Source of the DNA: Caballeronia mineralivorans PML1(12)
GTDB taxonomy: Bacteria > Pseudomonadota > Gammaproteobacteria > Burkholderiales > Burkholderiaceae
DNA length: 64,000 bases
Assembly (NCBI RefSeq): GCF_001028175.1
Contig: NZ_AEJF01000058.1
Span: 1-64,000, forward strand
Direction: 5' to 3'
The notes under the pieces were generated by a model. That model was not told the DNA's origin. It saw nothing but the letters and a program-made list of their open reading frames with translations, and did no database searches. Both the position numbers and the translations under genes were made by a program. Positions 26,869-38,443 of this stretch are shown here, piece by piece. The stretch's first letter is position 1. Each line of letters opens with the position of its first letter.

Positions 26869-28392
26869 ATGATCGAATTGACTCCCGGACACCTCACCCT
26901 CGCGGACTTGCGCCGGATCGCGCGCGGATCGGATGACCTAAGACTCGATCCGGCCAGCTTTGCCGCCATCGACGCCTCCGCGCAAACCGTTGCCGATATC
27001 GCCGCCAAGGGCGAGCCGGCCTACGGCATCAATACGGGTTTCGGCCGGCTGGCGAGTACGCACATTCCCGCCGATCAGCTGGAGCTGCTGCAACGTAATC
27101 TGGTGTTGTCGCATGCGGTGGGCGTGGGTGAGCCGATGTCGCGGCCGGTCGTGCGTTTGCTGATGGCATTGAAACTGTCGAGCCTCGGGCGCGGCCACTC
27201 GGGCATCCGGCGCGTTGTGATGGACGCGATGATCACGCTGTTCAACGCCGATGTCCTGCCAGTGATTCCGGTCAAGGGTTCGGTCGGCGCATCGGGCGAT
27301 CTCGCGCCGCTCGCGCATATGTCGACGGCGTTGCTGGGTATTGGTGACGTGACGATTCGCGGTGAGCGCGCGAGTGCGCTGGACGGCCTGCGAGTCGCCG
27401 GTCTCGAGCCTCTGACGTTGCAGGCGAAAGAAGGTCTCGCGCTGCTTAACGGCACGCAGGCTTCCACCGCGCTGGCGCTGTACAACATGTTCGCTATTGA
27501 AGACCTGTACCGCACGGCACTGGTATCGGGCGCGCTTTCAGTCGATGCCGCGATGGGTTCCGTCGTTCCCTTCGACGCCCGCATTCACGCGTTGCGCGGC
27601 CACGCCGGACAGATCGATGCGGCCGCTGCGTATCGCACCTTGCTGGCAGGCTCTGCGATCAATCTCTCGCATCAAGATTGCGACAAGGTGCAGGACCCGT
27701 ACAGCCTGCGTTGCCAGCCGCAAGTGATGGGCGCGTGCCTCGACCAGATGCGTCATGCGGCTGATGTCTTGCTGATCGAAGCGAACGCCGTATCGGATAA
27801 CCCGCTGATCTTCCCGGACACCGGCGAAGTGCTTTCGGGCGGCAACTTCCACGCGGAACCCGTTGCGTTCGCCGCCGATAACCTCGCCCTTGCTGCCGCG
27901 GAAATTGGTGCGCTGGCGGAGCGCCGGATCGCGTTGCTGATCGACGCGACACTCTCCGGCTTGCCGCCGTTTCTCGTCCGCGATGGCGGCGTGAACTCGG
28001 GCTTCATGATTGCTCACGTGACGGCTGCGGCGCTTGCTTCAGAGAACAAGACCTACGCGCATCCGGCGTCGGTCGACTCATTGCCTACGTCGGCGAATCA
28101 GGAAGATCACGTTTCCATGGCAACGTTCGCGGCCCGCAAGCTGGGTTATATCGCGGAGAACGTCGCGCATATTCTCGCGATCGAATTGCTCGCTGCCGCT
28201 CAAGGCGTAGACTTGCGCGCGCCGCATCAAACCAGCCCGCGCCTGGCCGAAGTGATGAAGACCTTGCGCTCGGAAGTCGCGCACTACGATCTCGATCATT
28301 ATTTCGCTCCGGATATCGCGGCCATTGCGAAGCAGGTGCAAAGCGGCGAGATCGCGAAACATTGCCCGCTTTCATTTGTTTCGGAAGTTTAG
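26869..28392 (+). CDS. hutH: histidine ammonia-lyase
   Basis: 507 aa, full length. It converts L-histidine to urocanate and ammonia, the first step of histidine use. The Ala-Ser-Gly triad that cyclises to the MIO cofactor is ASG at 141-143 (in [15 protein letters not shown]), and the catalytic Tyr is Y52 (AYGINTGFG). It is followed directly by hutC. hutU and other hut genes are not in the first kilobases downstream, so the rest of the pathway is elsewhere. Confidence 0.97.
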   Translation: MIELTPGHLTLADLRRIARGSDDLRLDPASFAAIDASAQTVADIAAKGEPAYGINTGFGRLASTHIPADQLELLQRNLVLSHAVGVGEPMSRPVVRLLMALKLSSLGRGHSGIRRVVMDAMITLFNADVLPVIPVKGSVGASGDLAPLAHMSTALLGIGDVTIRGERASALDGLRVAGLEPLTLQAKEGLALLNGTQASTALALYNMFAIEDLYRTALVSGALSVDAAMGSVVPFDARIHALRGHAGQIDAAAAYRTLLAGSAINLSHQDCDKVQDPYSLRCQPQVMGACLDQMRHAADVLLIEANAVSDNPLIFPDTGEVLSGGNFHAEPVAFAADNLALAAAEIGALAERRIALLIDATLSGLPPFLVRDGGVNSGFMIAHVTAAALASENKTYAHPASVDSLPTSANQEDHVSMATFAARKLGYIAENVAHILAIELLAAAQGVDLRAPHQTSPRLAEVMKTLRSEVAHYDLDHYFAPDIAAIAKQVQSGEIAKHCPLSFVSEV

Positions 28393-28433
28393 GAAGCTCA
28401 ATCGCACGTTTAACCGGACGCCACACGCCCAGC

Positions 28434-29129
28434 ATGAGTACGCCCGCGTATCAGGAAATCAAGGATCACATTCTCACGCGCATTCACGCGGGGGAGTGGA
28501 AGGAGGGTGACCAGGTGCCTTCCGAAAACGAGCTCGCGCGCGAGTTCAAAGTCGCACGCATGACGGTCAATCGGGCGTTGCGCGAACTGACCGCCGAGCA
28601 GATCCTGACACGCGTGCAAGGTGCCGGCACGTTCGTGGCGCAGCCGAAATACGCGTCGACGCTTGTCGAAATCCGCAGCATCTCCGACGAAATCATCGGA
28701 CGTGGACATTCGCATCGGGCGGAGGTGATGCATCTGGGCGCGTCCGTACTCGACGAACGTCTCGCGCTCGAAATGCAGCTCACCGAAGGCAGCCCGGTGT
28801 TTCACTCGCGTGTGCTGCACTTCGAAAACGATCTGCCGATCCAGTTGGAAGAACGCTGGGTCAATCCCGCCCTCGCGCCGGAATACGCGCGCCAGGACTT
28901 CACGCGGATTACGCCGAATCAATACCTGATGGTCGCCGCGCCTTTGCAGCGCGTTGAATATCGGATTGAAGCGGCACTTCCCGATGAGAGCACGGGTCTC
29001 GCGCTGTCGATGAAAGCCGGCGAGCCGTGCCTCATGCTGCATCGGCGGACCTGGTCGCGGGACGCGGTGGCGTCAGTGGCGAACCTTTGGCATCCCGGCG
29101 ATCGATATCAATTCACGGGTCATTTCTAG
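28434..29129 (+). CDS. hutC: histidine utilization repressor
   Basis: 231 aa GntR-family regulator of the HutC subfamily. The N-terminal winged HTH (YQEIKDHILTRIHAGEWKEG, then FKVARMTVNRALREL) precedes a UTRA ligand domain ending in HRRTWSRDAVASVANLWHPG. HutC represses hut genes and is released by urocanate. The start at 28434 skips 24 codons of a frame that overlaps the hutH 3' end. It lies 41 bp after hutH, so it is likely co-transcribed and autoregulated. Confidence 0.95.
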   Translation: MSTPAYQEIKDHILTRIHAGEWKEGDQVPSENELAREFKVARMTVNRALRELTAEQILTRVQGAGTFVAQPKYASTLVEIRSISDEIIGRGHSHRAEVMHLGASVLDERLALEMQLTEGSPVFHSRVLHFENDLPIQLEERWVNPALAPEYARQDFTRITPNQYLMVAAPLQRVEYRIEAALPDESTGLALSMKAGEPCLMLHRRTWSRDAVASVANLWHPGDRYQFTGHF

Positions 29130-29459
29130 ACCCGGCGCCAGCGCCGGGCCCAGCCTCGGGTTCGGCGGGATTCTTGCGGAAAACTGCACTACTACTCATC
29201 GCGGCGCGGGCTTTCCCCGAATTTTGAAGCGCCCCACGCGCTTTTCCCAGTAATAACTTCCGAAATTCCCCTCCAAAGTTCCTCCGGTCGGCCATTTCCA
29301 CGCGATTATTGCTAATCGAACAATGATGTTTCGCGTAAATAAGGGTTTTCCCTCAAGGTTTCGAAGCATAGACTTCTTACATCCGAAACAGATTCAGAAA
29401 GCGCTTATATCCCTCTGAGATTGTTTCGAGACGACAAACAAAATACTGGAGGTATCACC
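29130..29459. other. intergenic region upstream of a DUF4148 gene
   Basis: 330 bp. The stretch after hutC is GC-rich with a CCCGGCGCCAGCGCCGGG-type palindrome at 29130-29147 that could end hutHC transcription. The remainder is AT-richer and probably holds the promoter of the secreted DUF4148 protein. Confidence 0.5.
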
Positions 29460-29792
29460 ATGTTCAAGTCACTTATTCCCGCAGTTGTTATCGTGTCGGC
29501 ACTTGCAGCTCCGACGTTCGCGTTTGCTCAAAGCACCGACAACAACGGCCCGCTGACGCGTGCTGAAGTGAAGGCGCAACTGGTTCAACTGGAAAAGGCC
29601 GGCTACAACCCGGCTGGCGACCAGATCAACTATCCGGCCAACATCCAAGCCGCACAAGCGCGCGTGGATGCAGAAAACGGCCAGGCAGCAACGTCGTATG
29701 GTCCTTCGACCAGCGGCACCTCGGCAGTAGGTGTTCGTAGCTCGGCTGCGCCGGCAAAAAATGCCCCTGGCTCGGTGTTCTTCGGTCAATAA
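29460..29792 (+). CDS. DUF4148 domain-containing secreted protein
   Basis: 110 aa. A Sec signal peptide (MFKSLIPAVVIVSALAAPTF, cleaved after AFA) precedes the DUF4148 core LTRAEVKAQLVQLEKAGYNP and a Ser/Thr/Ala-rich tail ending in SVFFGQ. The family is abundant in Burkholderiales and periplasmic; its function is unknown. GGAGG lies eight bases before the ATG. Two paralogues are at 51136-51456 and 51529-51801. A strong terminator follows. Confidence 0.92.
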   Translation: MFKSLIPAVVIVSALAAPTFAFAQSTDNNGPLTRAEVKAQLVQLEKAGYNPAGDQINYPANIQAAQARVDAENGQAATSYGPSTSGTSAVGVRSSAAPAKNAPGSVFFGQ

Positions 29793-29864
29793 GGAGCGCT
29801 GAAGTGGACCTGGCTTGACCGGGTCCGGCGTGGGACTTGATTGTCCAAGATAACGCGCCAAATG

Positions 29865-29907
29865 AAAAACTCGCCCTCCGCTGGAAAGCGGCACGGCGAG
29901 TTTTTTT
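29865..29907 (+). terminator. intrinsic terminator after the DUF4148 gene
   Basis: AAAACTCGCC pairs with GGCGAGTTTT around an inner CCGCT/AGCGG stem, followed by a run of seven T. This is a textbook rho-independent terminator for the upstream gene, 75 bp after its stop. Confidence 0.93.
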
Positions 29908-29918
29908 CGCTCGCGCCG

Positions 29919-30040
29919 GTGGACGGGGTTCTGGTTGGTGGGATTTTGGGGCGTAGTGGTCGGGGTTGATGCCCGGTTGCTGCTTTCAGGGTCTGTGGTC
30001 GTTATGTCTTAGCTGATCTCTTTACCACTATTAACTACTT
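29919..30040 (+). repeat. diverged third copy of the inverted-repeat element end
   Basis: GTGGACGGGGTTCTGGTTGG, then GGGGTTGATGCCCGGTTGCTG, CTTTCAGGGTCTGTGGTC and CACTATTAACTACT align in order with 15325-15460. Similarity is clear but partial, so this is an old or truncated copy. It runs into the last codons of the rutR-like gene. Confidence 0.7.
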
Positions 30041-30724
30041 TCGCTCCGGCGATTTAGCCCCGCACGCGCGGATAACAAGCTTGATCACTTCCTCGGTGGA
30101 GGCCTCGAAGGCTTTCTGCGACAACGCACGCTTGCCCTTCAACGCCCGGATCTGCGCGTCGAAATCCGCATAATGCTGCGTGGTCGCCCAGATCATGAAC
30201 ATCAGCGTCTGCGCATCGACGGGAGCGAGCAAGCCACGCGCGATCCAGTCGTCGATCACGATTACCCGCGTTTCAAGCCACGGCTTGACGCTCTCGTTCA
30301 AGATGTCCTGCATGTGTACCGCGCCATGGATGATCTCGCTCGCCCACACCTTCGAGCCGAGCGGGCGCCGTCGCGACAACTCCATTTTCGTGCGCACGTA
30401 GCCGCTGATTGCTTCGACCGGATCGTCGCTGGACTCGAAGGTATCGGCCGCGCGATGCCAGTCTTCGAACAGATCTTCGAGCACACGACGGTAAAGCGCG
30501 AGCTTCGTCGGGAAGTAGTAATGCAGGTTGGCTTTCGGCAAGCCTGCACGTTCCGCGATCATCGCGGTGCTTGCGCCTTCCAGTCCACGCTCAGCGAACA
30601 CGGCCTCGGCGCACGCTAAAAGATGCGCCTCATTGGTCTCACGAATGTGTGCCTTGCGCCGCCGCAATGGAATGGGCGCGGCGTCGTGTTTCGGCGCCTC
30701 GGCTGCCGCTTCGTCATCTCTCAT
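30035..30724 (-). CDS. rutR: TetR family regulator, RutR-like
   Basis: 229 aa. The TetR HTH (GLEGASTAMIAERAGLPKAN with LHYYFPTKLALY, about 47-85) precedes a C-terminal domain of the RutR/YcdC type (SKVWASEIIHGA... WATTQHYADFDAQ). RutR senses uracil and represses pyrimidine catabolic genes. It is divergent from the pyrimidine operon, and a palindrome like the RutR consensus lies between them. The gene name follows that context; the local pathway is reductive, not the Rut pathway. Its 3' end touches a repeat copy. Confidence 0.88.
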   Translation of the reverse strand: MRDDEAAAEAPKHDAAPIPLRRRKAHIRETNEAHLLACAEAVFAERGLEGASTAMIAERAGLPKANLHYYFPTKLALYRRVLEDLFEDWHRAADTFESSDDPVEAISGYVRTKMELSRRRPLGSKVWASEIIHGAVHMQDILNESVKPWLETRVIVIDDWIARGLLAPVDAQTLMFMIWATTQHYADFDAQIRALKGKRALSQKAFEASTEEVIKLVIRACGAKSPERK

Positions 30725-31109
30725 TATTTTCCTTGCACGGCGCTCTCGCGCCTTCTCTGTCTGGATCGCGCCTCATTCTATGCGTTTTAACGCCACTGCT
30801 GTTTTGCCGGTTCGTGGGCTTCCTGACGACTCTGCTGCATTGCAATGGCACGCTTCTCGCTATGCTTTTACTCTAATCGGAAACCCCGAAAGACGTTGAT
30901 TTGCAAATATTAATCGGCTACAACCTGTCCAGTTGGACAGGATTTGGAAGGCGGCAGATTGTGACAAATTCGAGGCTTTGAAGCGGATGGGATGATCGCG
31001 TTGAAACTGCACCGCTGCCGTGCGCCAACGCCCCAAAAGCCGACGCCGATGCACCAGATTCGTATCAGTCGAAACCCTTAAATCGAGCAACATGTAAGGA
31101 GGACGCGAA
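30725..31109. other. divergent promoter region of the pyrimidine operon
   Basis: 385 bp between the RutR-like gene and the amidohydrolase gene. Its clear content is the palindromic operator at 30924-30941 and an AAGGAGG ribosome binding site just before 31110. No RNA gene was recognised. Confidence 0.7.
30924..30941. promoter_or_regulatory. RutR-type operator palindrome
   Basis: CCTGTCCAGTTGGACAGG has two perfect 8-base arms around a two-base spacer. It keeps the CCA-N2-TGG core of the E. coli RutR consensus TTGACCANNTGGTCAA. It sits in the divergent region between the regulator and the operon it should control. Confidence 0.85.
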
Positions 31110-32375
31110 ATGAACGCGGTAACCGATTCAGCGCTGGATACGTCGATCAGAGTCAACGGCAAACGTCTCTGGGACAGCCTCATGACGATGGCGAAAATTG
31201 GCGCGACACCGAAGGGTGGCGTATGCCGGCTTGCCCTCACCGATCTCGACCGCGAAGGGCGCGACCTGATTGTCAGTTGGGCGAAGGAAGCGGGTTGCAC
31301 GGTCAAGGTGGACCAGATGGGTAACGTCTTCATGCGGCGCGCCGGCCGCAATGTAGATGCAGCGCCGGTCGTGACCGGCTCGCACGCTGACTCGCAGCCG
31401 ACGGGCGGCCGCTTCGACGGCATCTACGGCATTCTCGGCGGGATCGAGGTGATTCGAACGCTCAATGATCGCGGCATTGAAACCGAACATCCGGTGGAAG
31501 TCGTGATCTGGACCAACGAGGAAGGCTCGCGTTTCGCGCCGGCCATGGTCGCGTCCGGTGTGTTTGCCGGTGAGTTCACGCTCGACTATGGGTTGTCCCG
31601 CAAGGATGTGGACGGCAAGACGATTGGCGAGGAGCTGAAGCGCATCGGCTACGCGGGCGATGAGCCGTGCGGCGGACGCAAGCTGCACGCGGCGTTCGAA
31701 TTGCATATCGAACAAGGGCCGATTCTCGAAGCGGAAAACATGACGATCGGTGTAGTCACCGACGCGCAAGGACAGCGCTGGTACGAGATCACGTTGACCG
31801 GCCAGGAAGCGCATGCGGGTCCCACGCCCATGCCGCGCCGTCGCGATGCGTTGCTTGGGGCGTCGCGGGTAGTCGAGTTGGTGAACCGCATCGGGCTCGA
31901 TCATGCGCCGTTTGCCTGTGCGACGGTCGGCATGATGCAAGTGCATCCGAATTCGCGCAACGTGATCCCGGGACGGGTGTTTTTCACAGTGGATTTTCGT
32001 CATCCCGACGACGCCGTGCTCGCTCAAATGGACGCGGCGTTGCGCGCAGGCGTGGAAAAAATCGCGAGCGGCGCGGGGCTCGAAACGCAGCTTGAACAGA
32101 TCTTCTATTACGCGCCTATCGCCTTCGACGCCGCGTGCGTAAAGTCCGTGCGCGCCGCTGCCGAACGCTTTGGTTATGCGCATCGGGACATGGTGTCGGG
32201 CGCGGGACACGACGCGTGTTACCTCTCCAGAGTCGCGCCCACGTCGATGGTGTTCGTGCCTTGCGTCGACGGTATCAGTCATAACGAGATCGAGGATGCA
32301 TCGGAGGAATGGATCGAAGCGGGCGCAAACGTGCTGCTTCACGCCATGCTCGAACGCGCGGCTCAGCAAGCCTGA
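31110..32375 (+). CDS. Zn-dependent beta-ureidopropionase / N-carbamoyl amino acid hydrolase
   Basis: 421 aa M20-type amidohydrolase. It should release CO2 and ammonia from N-carbamoyl-beta-alanine, the third step of reductive pyrimidine breakdown. Metal-site residues are visible: H92 (GSHADSQPTGGRFDG), D103, E137-E138 (TNEEGSRF), H199 (ELHIEQGP) and a C-terminal His in SHNE. AAGGAGG precedes the ATG. First gene of the operon amidohydrolase-preT-preA-transporter-hydA. N-carbamoyl-L-amino-acid hydrolases look alike, so the exact substrate is inferred from context. Confidence 0.92.
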   Translation: MNAVTDSALDTSIRVNGKRLWDSLMTMAKIGATPKGGVCRLALTDLDREGRDLIVSWAKEAGCTVKVDQMGNVFMRRAGRNVDAAPVVTGSHADSQPTGGRFDGIYGILGGIEVIRTLNDRGIETEHPVEVVIWTNEEGSRFAPAMVASGVFAGEFTLDYGLSRKDVDGKTIGEELKRIGYAGDEPCGGRKLHAAFELHIEQGPILEAENMTIGVVTDAQGQRWYEITLTGQEAHAGPTPMPRRRDALLGASRVVELVNRIGLDHAPFACATVGMMQVHPNSRNVIPGRVFFTVDFRHPDDAVLAQMDAALRAGVEKIASGAGLETQLEQIFYYAPIAFDAACVKSVRAAAERFGYAHRDMVSGAGHDACYLSRVAPTSMVFVPCVDGISHNEIEDASEEWIEAGANVLLHAMLERAAQQA

Positions 32376-32427
32376 ATAAGCCTTAGTTGCAGATCATTCG
32401 CTTCTTCACCCAGACGAAGGAACGTGT

Positions 32428-33765
32428 ATGACCATGAAGCACATTGGCGATATTGCCTCCCATCGGCTTTCGCAAGCGCAACTGGCGTGCGAGTTTTCGG
32501 ATGTGGCACCCTTGCTCGACGCCACCGCGGCAGCGGCTGCTTCGAGCCGTTGCCACTACTGCTACGACGCGCCGTGCATCAACGCGTGCCCCACGAAAAT
32601 AGATATACCTAGCTTTATTCGCAAGATCGGCAACGGCAACATGAAGGGCGCGGCAATGGACATCTTGTCGGCCAATCCCCTGGGCGGCATGTGCGCACGC
32701 GTGTGTCCGACTGAAATACTCTGCGAAGGGGCATGCGTCAGGAATCATCAGGATGACAAACCAGTTGCGATCGGCGCATTGCAGCGTCACGCCACCGACT
32801 GGGCGATGGCACGCGGCGAGCCGCTCTTCAAGCGCGCTGCGGACACAGGGCGTCACGTGGCCGTGGTTGGGGCTGGCCCGGCTGGATTGGCCTGCGCGCA
32901 TCGTCTCGCGCTTGATGGTCACAAGGTCACGCTCTTCGATGCCTTGCCCAAGCCCGGTGGCCTGAACGAATACGGCATCGCGGCGTACAAGGTGGTGGAA
33001 GATTTCGCTCAACTCGAAGTGGAATGGTTGTACTCGGTGGGCGGCATCGAAGTGAAGAACGGCGTGGTGCTCGGCCGCGATGTGTCGTTGAACGACTTGC
33101 GAAAACAGCACGACGCCGTGTTCCTCGCAATCGGACTGGCCGGCGTGCGTGCGCTCGAACTGGAAGGTGAGACTTTGCAGGGTGTGTACAACGCAGTCGA
33201 TTTCATCGAGCAGGTGCGTCAGGCGGAAGATCTCGCGAGGGTGCCGGTGGGGCGTCGCGTGGTGGTGATCGGCGGCGGCAACACGGCAATCGATGCGGCC
33301 GTACAAAGCCGCAAGCTAGGTGCTCAAACGGTCACGATGGTGTATCGGCGTGGCGTGGAGACCATGGGCGCAACCTGGGCCGAACGGGAGTTCGCACAGA
33401 CCAATGGCGTGACGATCATCACGCACGCGAAGCCCGTGCGTTTGCTCGATACAGACGGTCAGGCCACGGGCGTCGAGTTCGAGAACCCGCAAGGCGAACG
33501 CTACCTCATTGAAGCCGACATGGTGCTCAAGGCGATTGGGCAAACGCTGGTGTCAGAAGGTCTCGAAAGCGGCATGCTCACGCTCGACGGCAGCCGTATC
33601 GCGGTGGATTCGAGCGGCCGTACCTCGCTCGATAACGTCTGGGCCGGCGGCGATTGCGCGGCCAGCGGAGGCATGGATCTGACCGTGCAGGCGGTGCAGG
33701 ACGGCAAGATTGCCGCCGAATCCATCCACACATTCTTTGCGGCGACGGCCATCAAGGCCGCGTAA
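32428..33765 (+). CDS. preT: NAD-dependent dihydropyrimidine dehydrogenase subunit PreT
   Basis: 445 aa flavoprotein electron-transfer subunit. The N-terminal cysteine clusters C42-C45-C50-C54 and C89-C93-C99-C103 bind two [4Fe-4S] centres. FAD-binding GAGPAGLACAHRLA and NAD-binding GGGNTAIDAAVQSRKLG follow. It passes electrons from NADH to PreA for uracil/thymine reduction. It lies 52 bp after the amidohydrolase and 30 bp before preA. Confidence 0.95.
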   Translation: MTMKHIGDIASHRLSQAQLACEFSDVAPLLDATAAAAASSRCHYCYDAPCINACPTKIDIPSFIRKIGNGNMKGAAMDILSANPLGGMCARVCPTEILCEGACVRNHQDDKPVAIGALQRHATDWAMARGEPLFKRAADTGRHVAVVGAGPAGLACAHRLALDGHKVTLFDALPKPGGLNEYGIAAYKVVEDFAQLEVEWLYSVGGIEVKNGVVLGRDVSLNDLRKQHDAVFLAIGLAGVRALELEGETLQGVYNAVDFIEQVRQAEDLARVPVGRRVVVIGGGNTAIDAAVQSRKLGAQTVTMVYRRGVETMGATWAEREFAQTNGVTIITHAKPVRLLDTDGQATGVEFENPQGERYLIEADMVLKAIGQTLVSEGLESGMLTLDGSRIAVDSSGRTSLDNVWAGGDCAASGGMDLTVQAVQDGKIAAESIHTFFAATAIKAA

Positions 33766-33795
33766 AAACATACCCCACGATAAGGGAGCCAGCTC

Positions 33796-35088
33796 ATGGC
33801 CGATCTTCGCAATACATTTGCCGGCATCACGTCGCCGAATCCTTTTTGGCTCGCATCCGCACCGCCTACCGATAAAGCCTACAACGTCAATCGCGCCTTC
33901 GAAGCAGGTTGGGGCGGTGTCGTATGGAAAACGCTGGGCCTCGACCCGCACGTGGTGAACGTGAGCTCACGTTACGGCGCGGTGCAGTGGAACGGCCAGC
34001 GCATCGCGGGACTGAACAATATCGAACTGATCACCGACCGGCCGCTCGATGTCAACCTGGAGGAGATCACGCAGGTCAAGCGCGACTGGCCGGATCGTGC
34101 GCTGATCGTTTCGCTGATGGTGCCGTGCAACGAACGCGACTGGAAATGGATCTTGCCGCTGGTGGAAGACACCGGTTGCGATGGCGTCGAGCTGAACTTC
34201 GGCTGTCCGCACGGCATGAGCGAGCGCGGCATGGGTGCGGCGGTCGGTCAGGTGCCTGAATACGTGGAGATGGTTACGCGCTGGGTCAAGGAGGGCACTA
34301 AGCTGCCGTGCATCGTCAAGCTGACGCCGAATATCAGCGACATCCGCACGAGCTCGCGAGCGGCATACAAGGGCGGCGCGGACGCTGTGTCGCTGATCAA
34401 CACCATCAACTCGATTGTCGCCGTCGACCTGGATCTCATGGCGCCGATGCCGACAGTCGACGGCAAGGGTACGCATGGGGGATACTGCGGCCCGGCCGTA
34501 AAACCGATCGCGCTGAACATGGTCGCGGAGATTGCGCGCGATGTGGAAACGCCGGATCTTCCTATCTCCGGCATTGGCGGGATTTCGTCGTGGCGCGATG
34601 CGGCCGAGTTCATGGTGCTGGGCGCGGGCAACGTGCAGGTCTGTACAGCGGCCATGCACTACGGCTTTCGCATTGTCTCCGACCTTGCAGACGGCCTGTC
34701 GAACTGGATGGACGAAAAAGGCTATGCCACGCTCGACGATATCCGCGGACGTGCCGTGCAGAATGTGACGGACTGGAAGTATCTGAATCTGAAGTACGAC
34801 ATCAAGGCTCGCATCAACCAGGACAAGTGCATCGAGTGCGGCCTGTGCCACATCGCTTGCGAAGATACGGCGCATCAGGCCATCATGCGCGAGAAAGATG
34901 GCAAGCGCCATTTCGAAGTGATCGATTCGGAATGCGTCGGGTGCAATTTATGCATGCATGTGTGCCCGGTCGAGCAATGCATCACGATGGAACGCGTGGA
35001 TGCCGGCGAATATGCGAACTGGACGACGCATCCGAACAATCCCTCACGCGTGGACGCCGACGTTGAAGAAAACGTCAAGGCCGCATAG
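33796..35088 (+). CDS. preA: NAD-dependent dihydropyrimidine dehydrogenase subunit PreA
   Basis: 430 aa. An FMN-binding TIM barrel of the dihydroorotate dehydrogenase type reduces uracil and thymine to the dihydro forms (about 5-320; NFGCPHGMSERGMG and GIGGISSWRDAAEF are recognisable). A C-terminal double ferredoxin domain holds [4Fe-4S] cysteines at 345-348-351-355 and 380-383-386-390. Together with PreT it performs step one of the reductive pathway. GGGAGCC lies upstream of the start. Confidence 0.96.
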   Translation: MADLRNTFAGITSPNPFWLASAPPTDKAYNVNRAFEAGWGGVVWKTLGLDPHVVNVSSRYGAVQWNGQRIAGLNNIELITDRPLDVNLEEITQVKRDWPDRALIVSLMVPCNERDWKWILPLVEDTGCDGVELNFGCPHGMSERGMGAAVGQVPEYVEMVTRWVKEGTKLPCIVKLTPNISDIRTSSRAAYKGGADAVSLINTINSIVAVDLDLMAPMPTVDGKGTHGGYCGPAVKPIALNMVAEIARDVETPDLPISGIGGISSWRDAAEFMVLGAGNVQVCTAAMHYGFRIVSDLADGLSNWMDEKGYATLDDIRGRAVQNVTDWKYLNLKYDIKARINQDKCIECGLCHIACEDTAHQAIMREKDGKRHFEVIDSECVGCNLCMHVCPVEQCITMERVDAGEYANWTTHPNNPSRVDADVEENVKAA

Positions 35089-35222
35089 AGTTTAGAAGCC
35101 TTACATAAAGCAACATAAAGCAGCGCTTGTCGCTATTACCGTCCCCTGACGGCCGACGCCTGACCATGATTCACAAAACGATCCGCAGGCGCGGACCGCA
35201 ACGATCTGAGGAGATCAACCTG

Positions 35223-36731
35223 ATGAAGCAGACAGCGCATTCTGCCGACCCGCAGTTCGCGGCCGGCGCCAGCGGCAGTCTATATAACGACGACCTGGCG
35301 CCAACCAGTGCCGCGCAGCGGACCTGGAAGTGGTATCACTTTGCCGCGCTGTGGGTCGGCATGGTGATGAACATTGCGTCGTACATGCTCGCAGCCGGGC
35401 TGACGGAAGAGGGCATGTCGCCGTGGCAGGCAGTGCTGACCGTGCTGCTCGGCAACATGATCGTGCTCGTGCCCATGTTGCTGGTCGGTCACGCAGGCGC
35501 GAAGCATGGCATTCCCTATGCAGTGCTGGTGCGTTCGTCGTTCGGAACCAAGGGCGCGAGACTGCCGGCGCTGCTGCGTGCAATCGTTGCGTGTGGATGG
35601 TACGGAATCCAGACATGGCTTGGCGGGAGTGCAATCTATACGCTCCTGAATATCCTCACCGGTAACACGACGCACGGTACGCCGCTGCCCTTCCTGGACA
35701 TCTCGCTCGGGCAGCTCGCGTGTTTCCTGTTCTTCTGGCTCATCCAGGTCTATTTCATCTTGCGCGGCACGGACTCCATTCGTTTCCTCGAAAGCTGGTC
35801 CGCGCCGATCAAGGTCGTGATGTGCCTCGCGCTGGTGTGGTGGGCAACATCGAAGGCGGGCGGTCTCGGCTCCATGCTTGCGCAGCCGTCGCAGTTCGTA
35901 GCCGGCGGCAAGAAAGAGGGTTTGTTCTGGGCCACGTTCTGGCCGGGTCTCACGGCCATGGTCGGCTTCTGGGCCACGCTCGCGCTGAACATTCCTGACT
36001 TCACGCGTTTCGCCCGCTCGCAGAAGGATCAGATCATCGGGCAATCGATCGGCCTGCCGGCTCCCATGGCGCTGCTGTCGGTGATCTCGGTGGTGGTGAC
36101 GTCAGCAACGGTGGTGATCTACGGCAAGGCGATCTGGGACCCTATCGATCTCACTAGCCGCATGACAGGTATTGGCGTGGGCGTGGCGCTGGTCATCCTG
36201 ACGCTCGACACCATGAGCTGCAATCTCGCCGCCAATCTCGTGGGTCCGGCGTATGACTTTTCGAGCCTTTGGCCGAAGGGCATTTCGTATCGCGTGGGCG
36301 GGATGATCACGGCGCTCATCGCTATTGTGATGATGCCGTGGAAGATTTTGGCGACCACGCAGGGTTACATCTTCACGTGGCTGGTGGGTTACTCTGCGCT
36401 GCTTGGGCCGGTGGCGGGCATCCTCATGGTCGACTACTTCCTGATTCGCGGCACGCGCCTGAACACTCGCGAACTCTTCAACGAGAATGGCGAATACAGT
36501 TACACCGGTGGCTGGAACATGGCCGCCGTGGTCGCCCTGCTTGTGGGCGTATTGCCCAACTTGCCCGGTTTCCTGCATACCGCATTCCCCGCGGCGTTCC
36601 CTAACGTACCCGCATTCTTCAACACGCTTTACACCTATGCATGGTTCGTGGGCCTCGCGCTCGCATCGATTGTTTATGGCGCATGGATGAAGATGGGCAA
36701 GCGCCCGACGGCGCGGATTGCCAGCGCCTGA
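35223..36731 (+). CDS. NCS1 family nucleobase:cation symporter
   Basis: 502 aa with about twelve TM helices. NCS1 motifs include the helix-one WKWYHFAALWVGMVMNIASY segment, then WYGIQTWLGGSAIY and NIPDFTRFARS. In this operon it most likely imports uracil, thymine or dihydropyrimidines/hydantoins; allantoin is a possible alternative from the family. The start at 35223 has GAGGAGATCAACCTG upstream. It is fourth in the operon; a hairpin repeat separates it from the final gene. Confidence 0.92.
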   Translation: MKQTAHSADPQFAAGASGSLYNDDLAPTSAAQRTWKWYHFAALWVGMVMNIASYMLAAGLTEEGMSPWQAVLTVLLGNMIVLVPMLLVGHAGAKHGIPYAVLVRSSFGTKGARLPALLRAIVACGWYGIQTWLGGSAIYTLLNILTGNTTHGTPLPFLDISLGQLACFLFFWLIQVYFILRGTDSIRFLESWSAPIKVVMCLALVWWATSKAGGLGSMLAQPSQFVAGGKKEGLFWATFWPGLTAMVGFWATLALNIPDFTRFARSQKDQIIGQSIGLPAPMALLSVISVVVTSATVVIYGKAIWDPIDLTSRMTGIGVGVALVILTLDTMSCNLAANLVGPAYDFSSLWPKGISYRVGGMITALIAIVMMPWKILATTQGYIFTWLVGYSALLGPVAGILMVDYFLIRGTRLNTRELFNENGEYSYTGGWNMAAVVALLVGVLPNLPGFLHTAFPAAFPNVPAFFNTLYTYAWFVGLALASIVYGAWMKMGKRPTARIASA

Positions 36732-36750
36732 TTTTTACAGCAACCATTGA

Positions 36751-38362
<1,612 letters not shown>

Positions 38363-38443
38363 GTTTTACGGTAATGTGATAACGAGCCGATGCTTTACGC
38401 GCCGGCTTTTTTCCGCTTTCATTTATGTGGGGCCTCTGTCTAT

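Noticed and set aside
31128..32369. Long open frame antisense to the ureidopropionase gene (over 400 codons, minus strand)
   Set aside because: It is a shadow of a clear metal-dependent hydrolase on the plus strand; arginine/histidine-rich content, no motifs and no upstream ribosome binding site.
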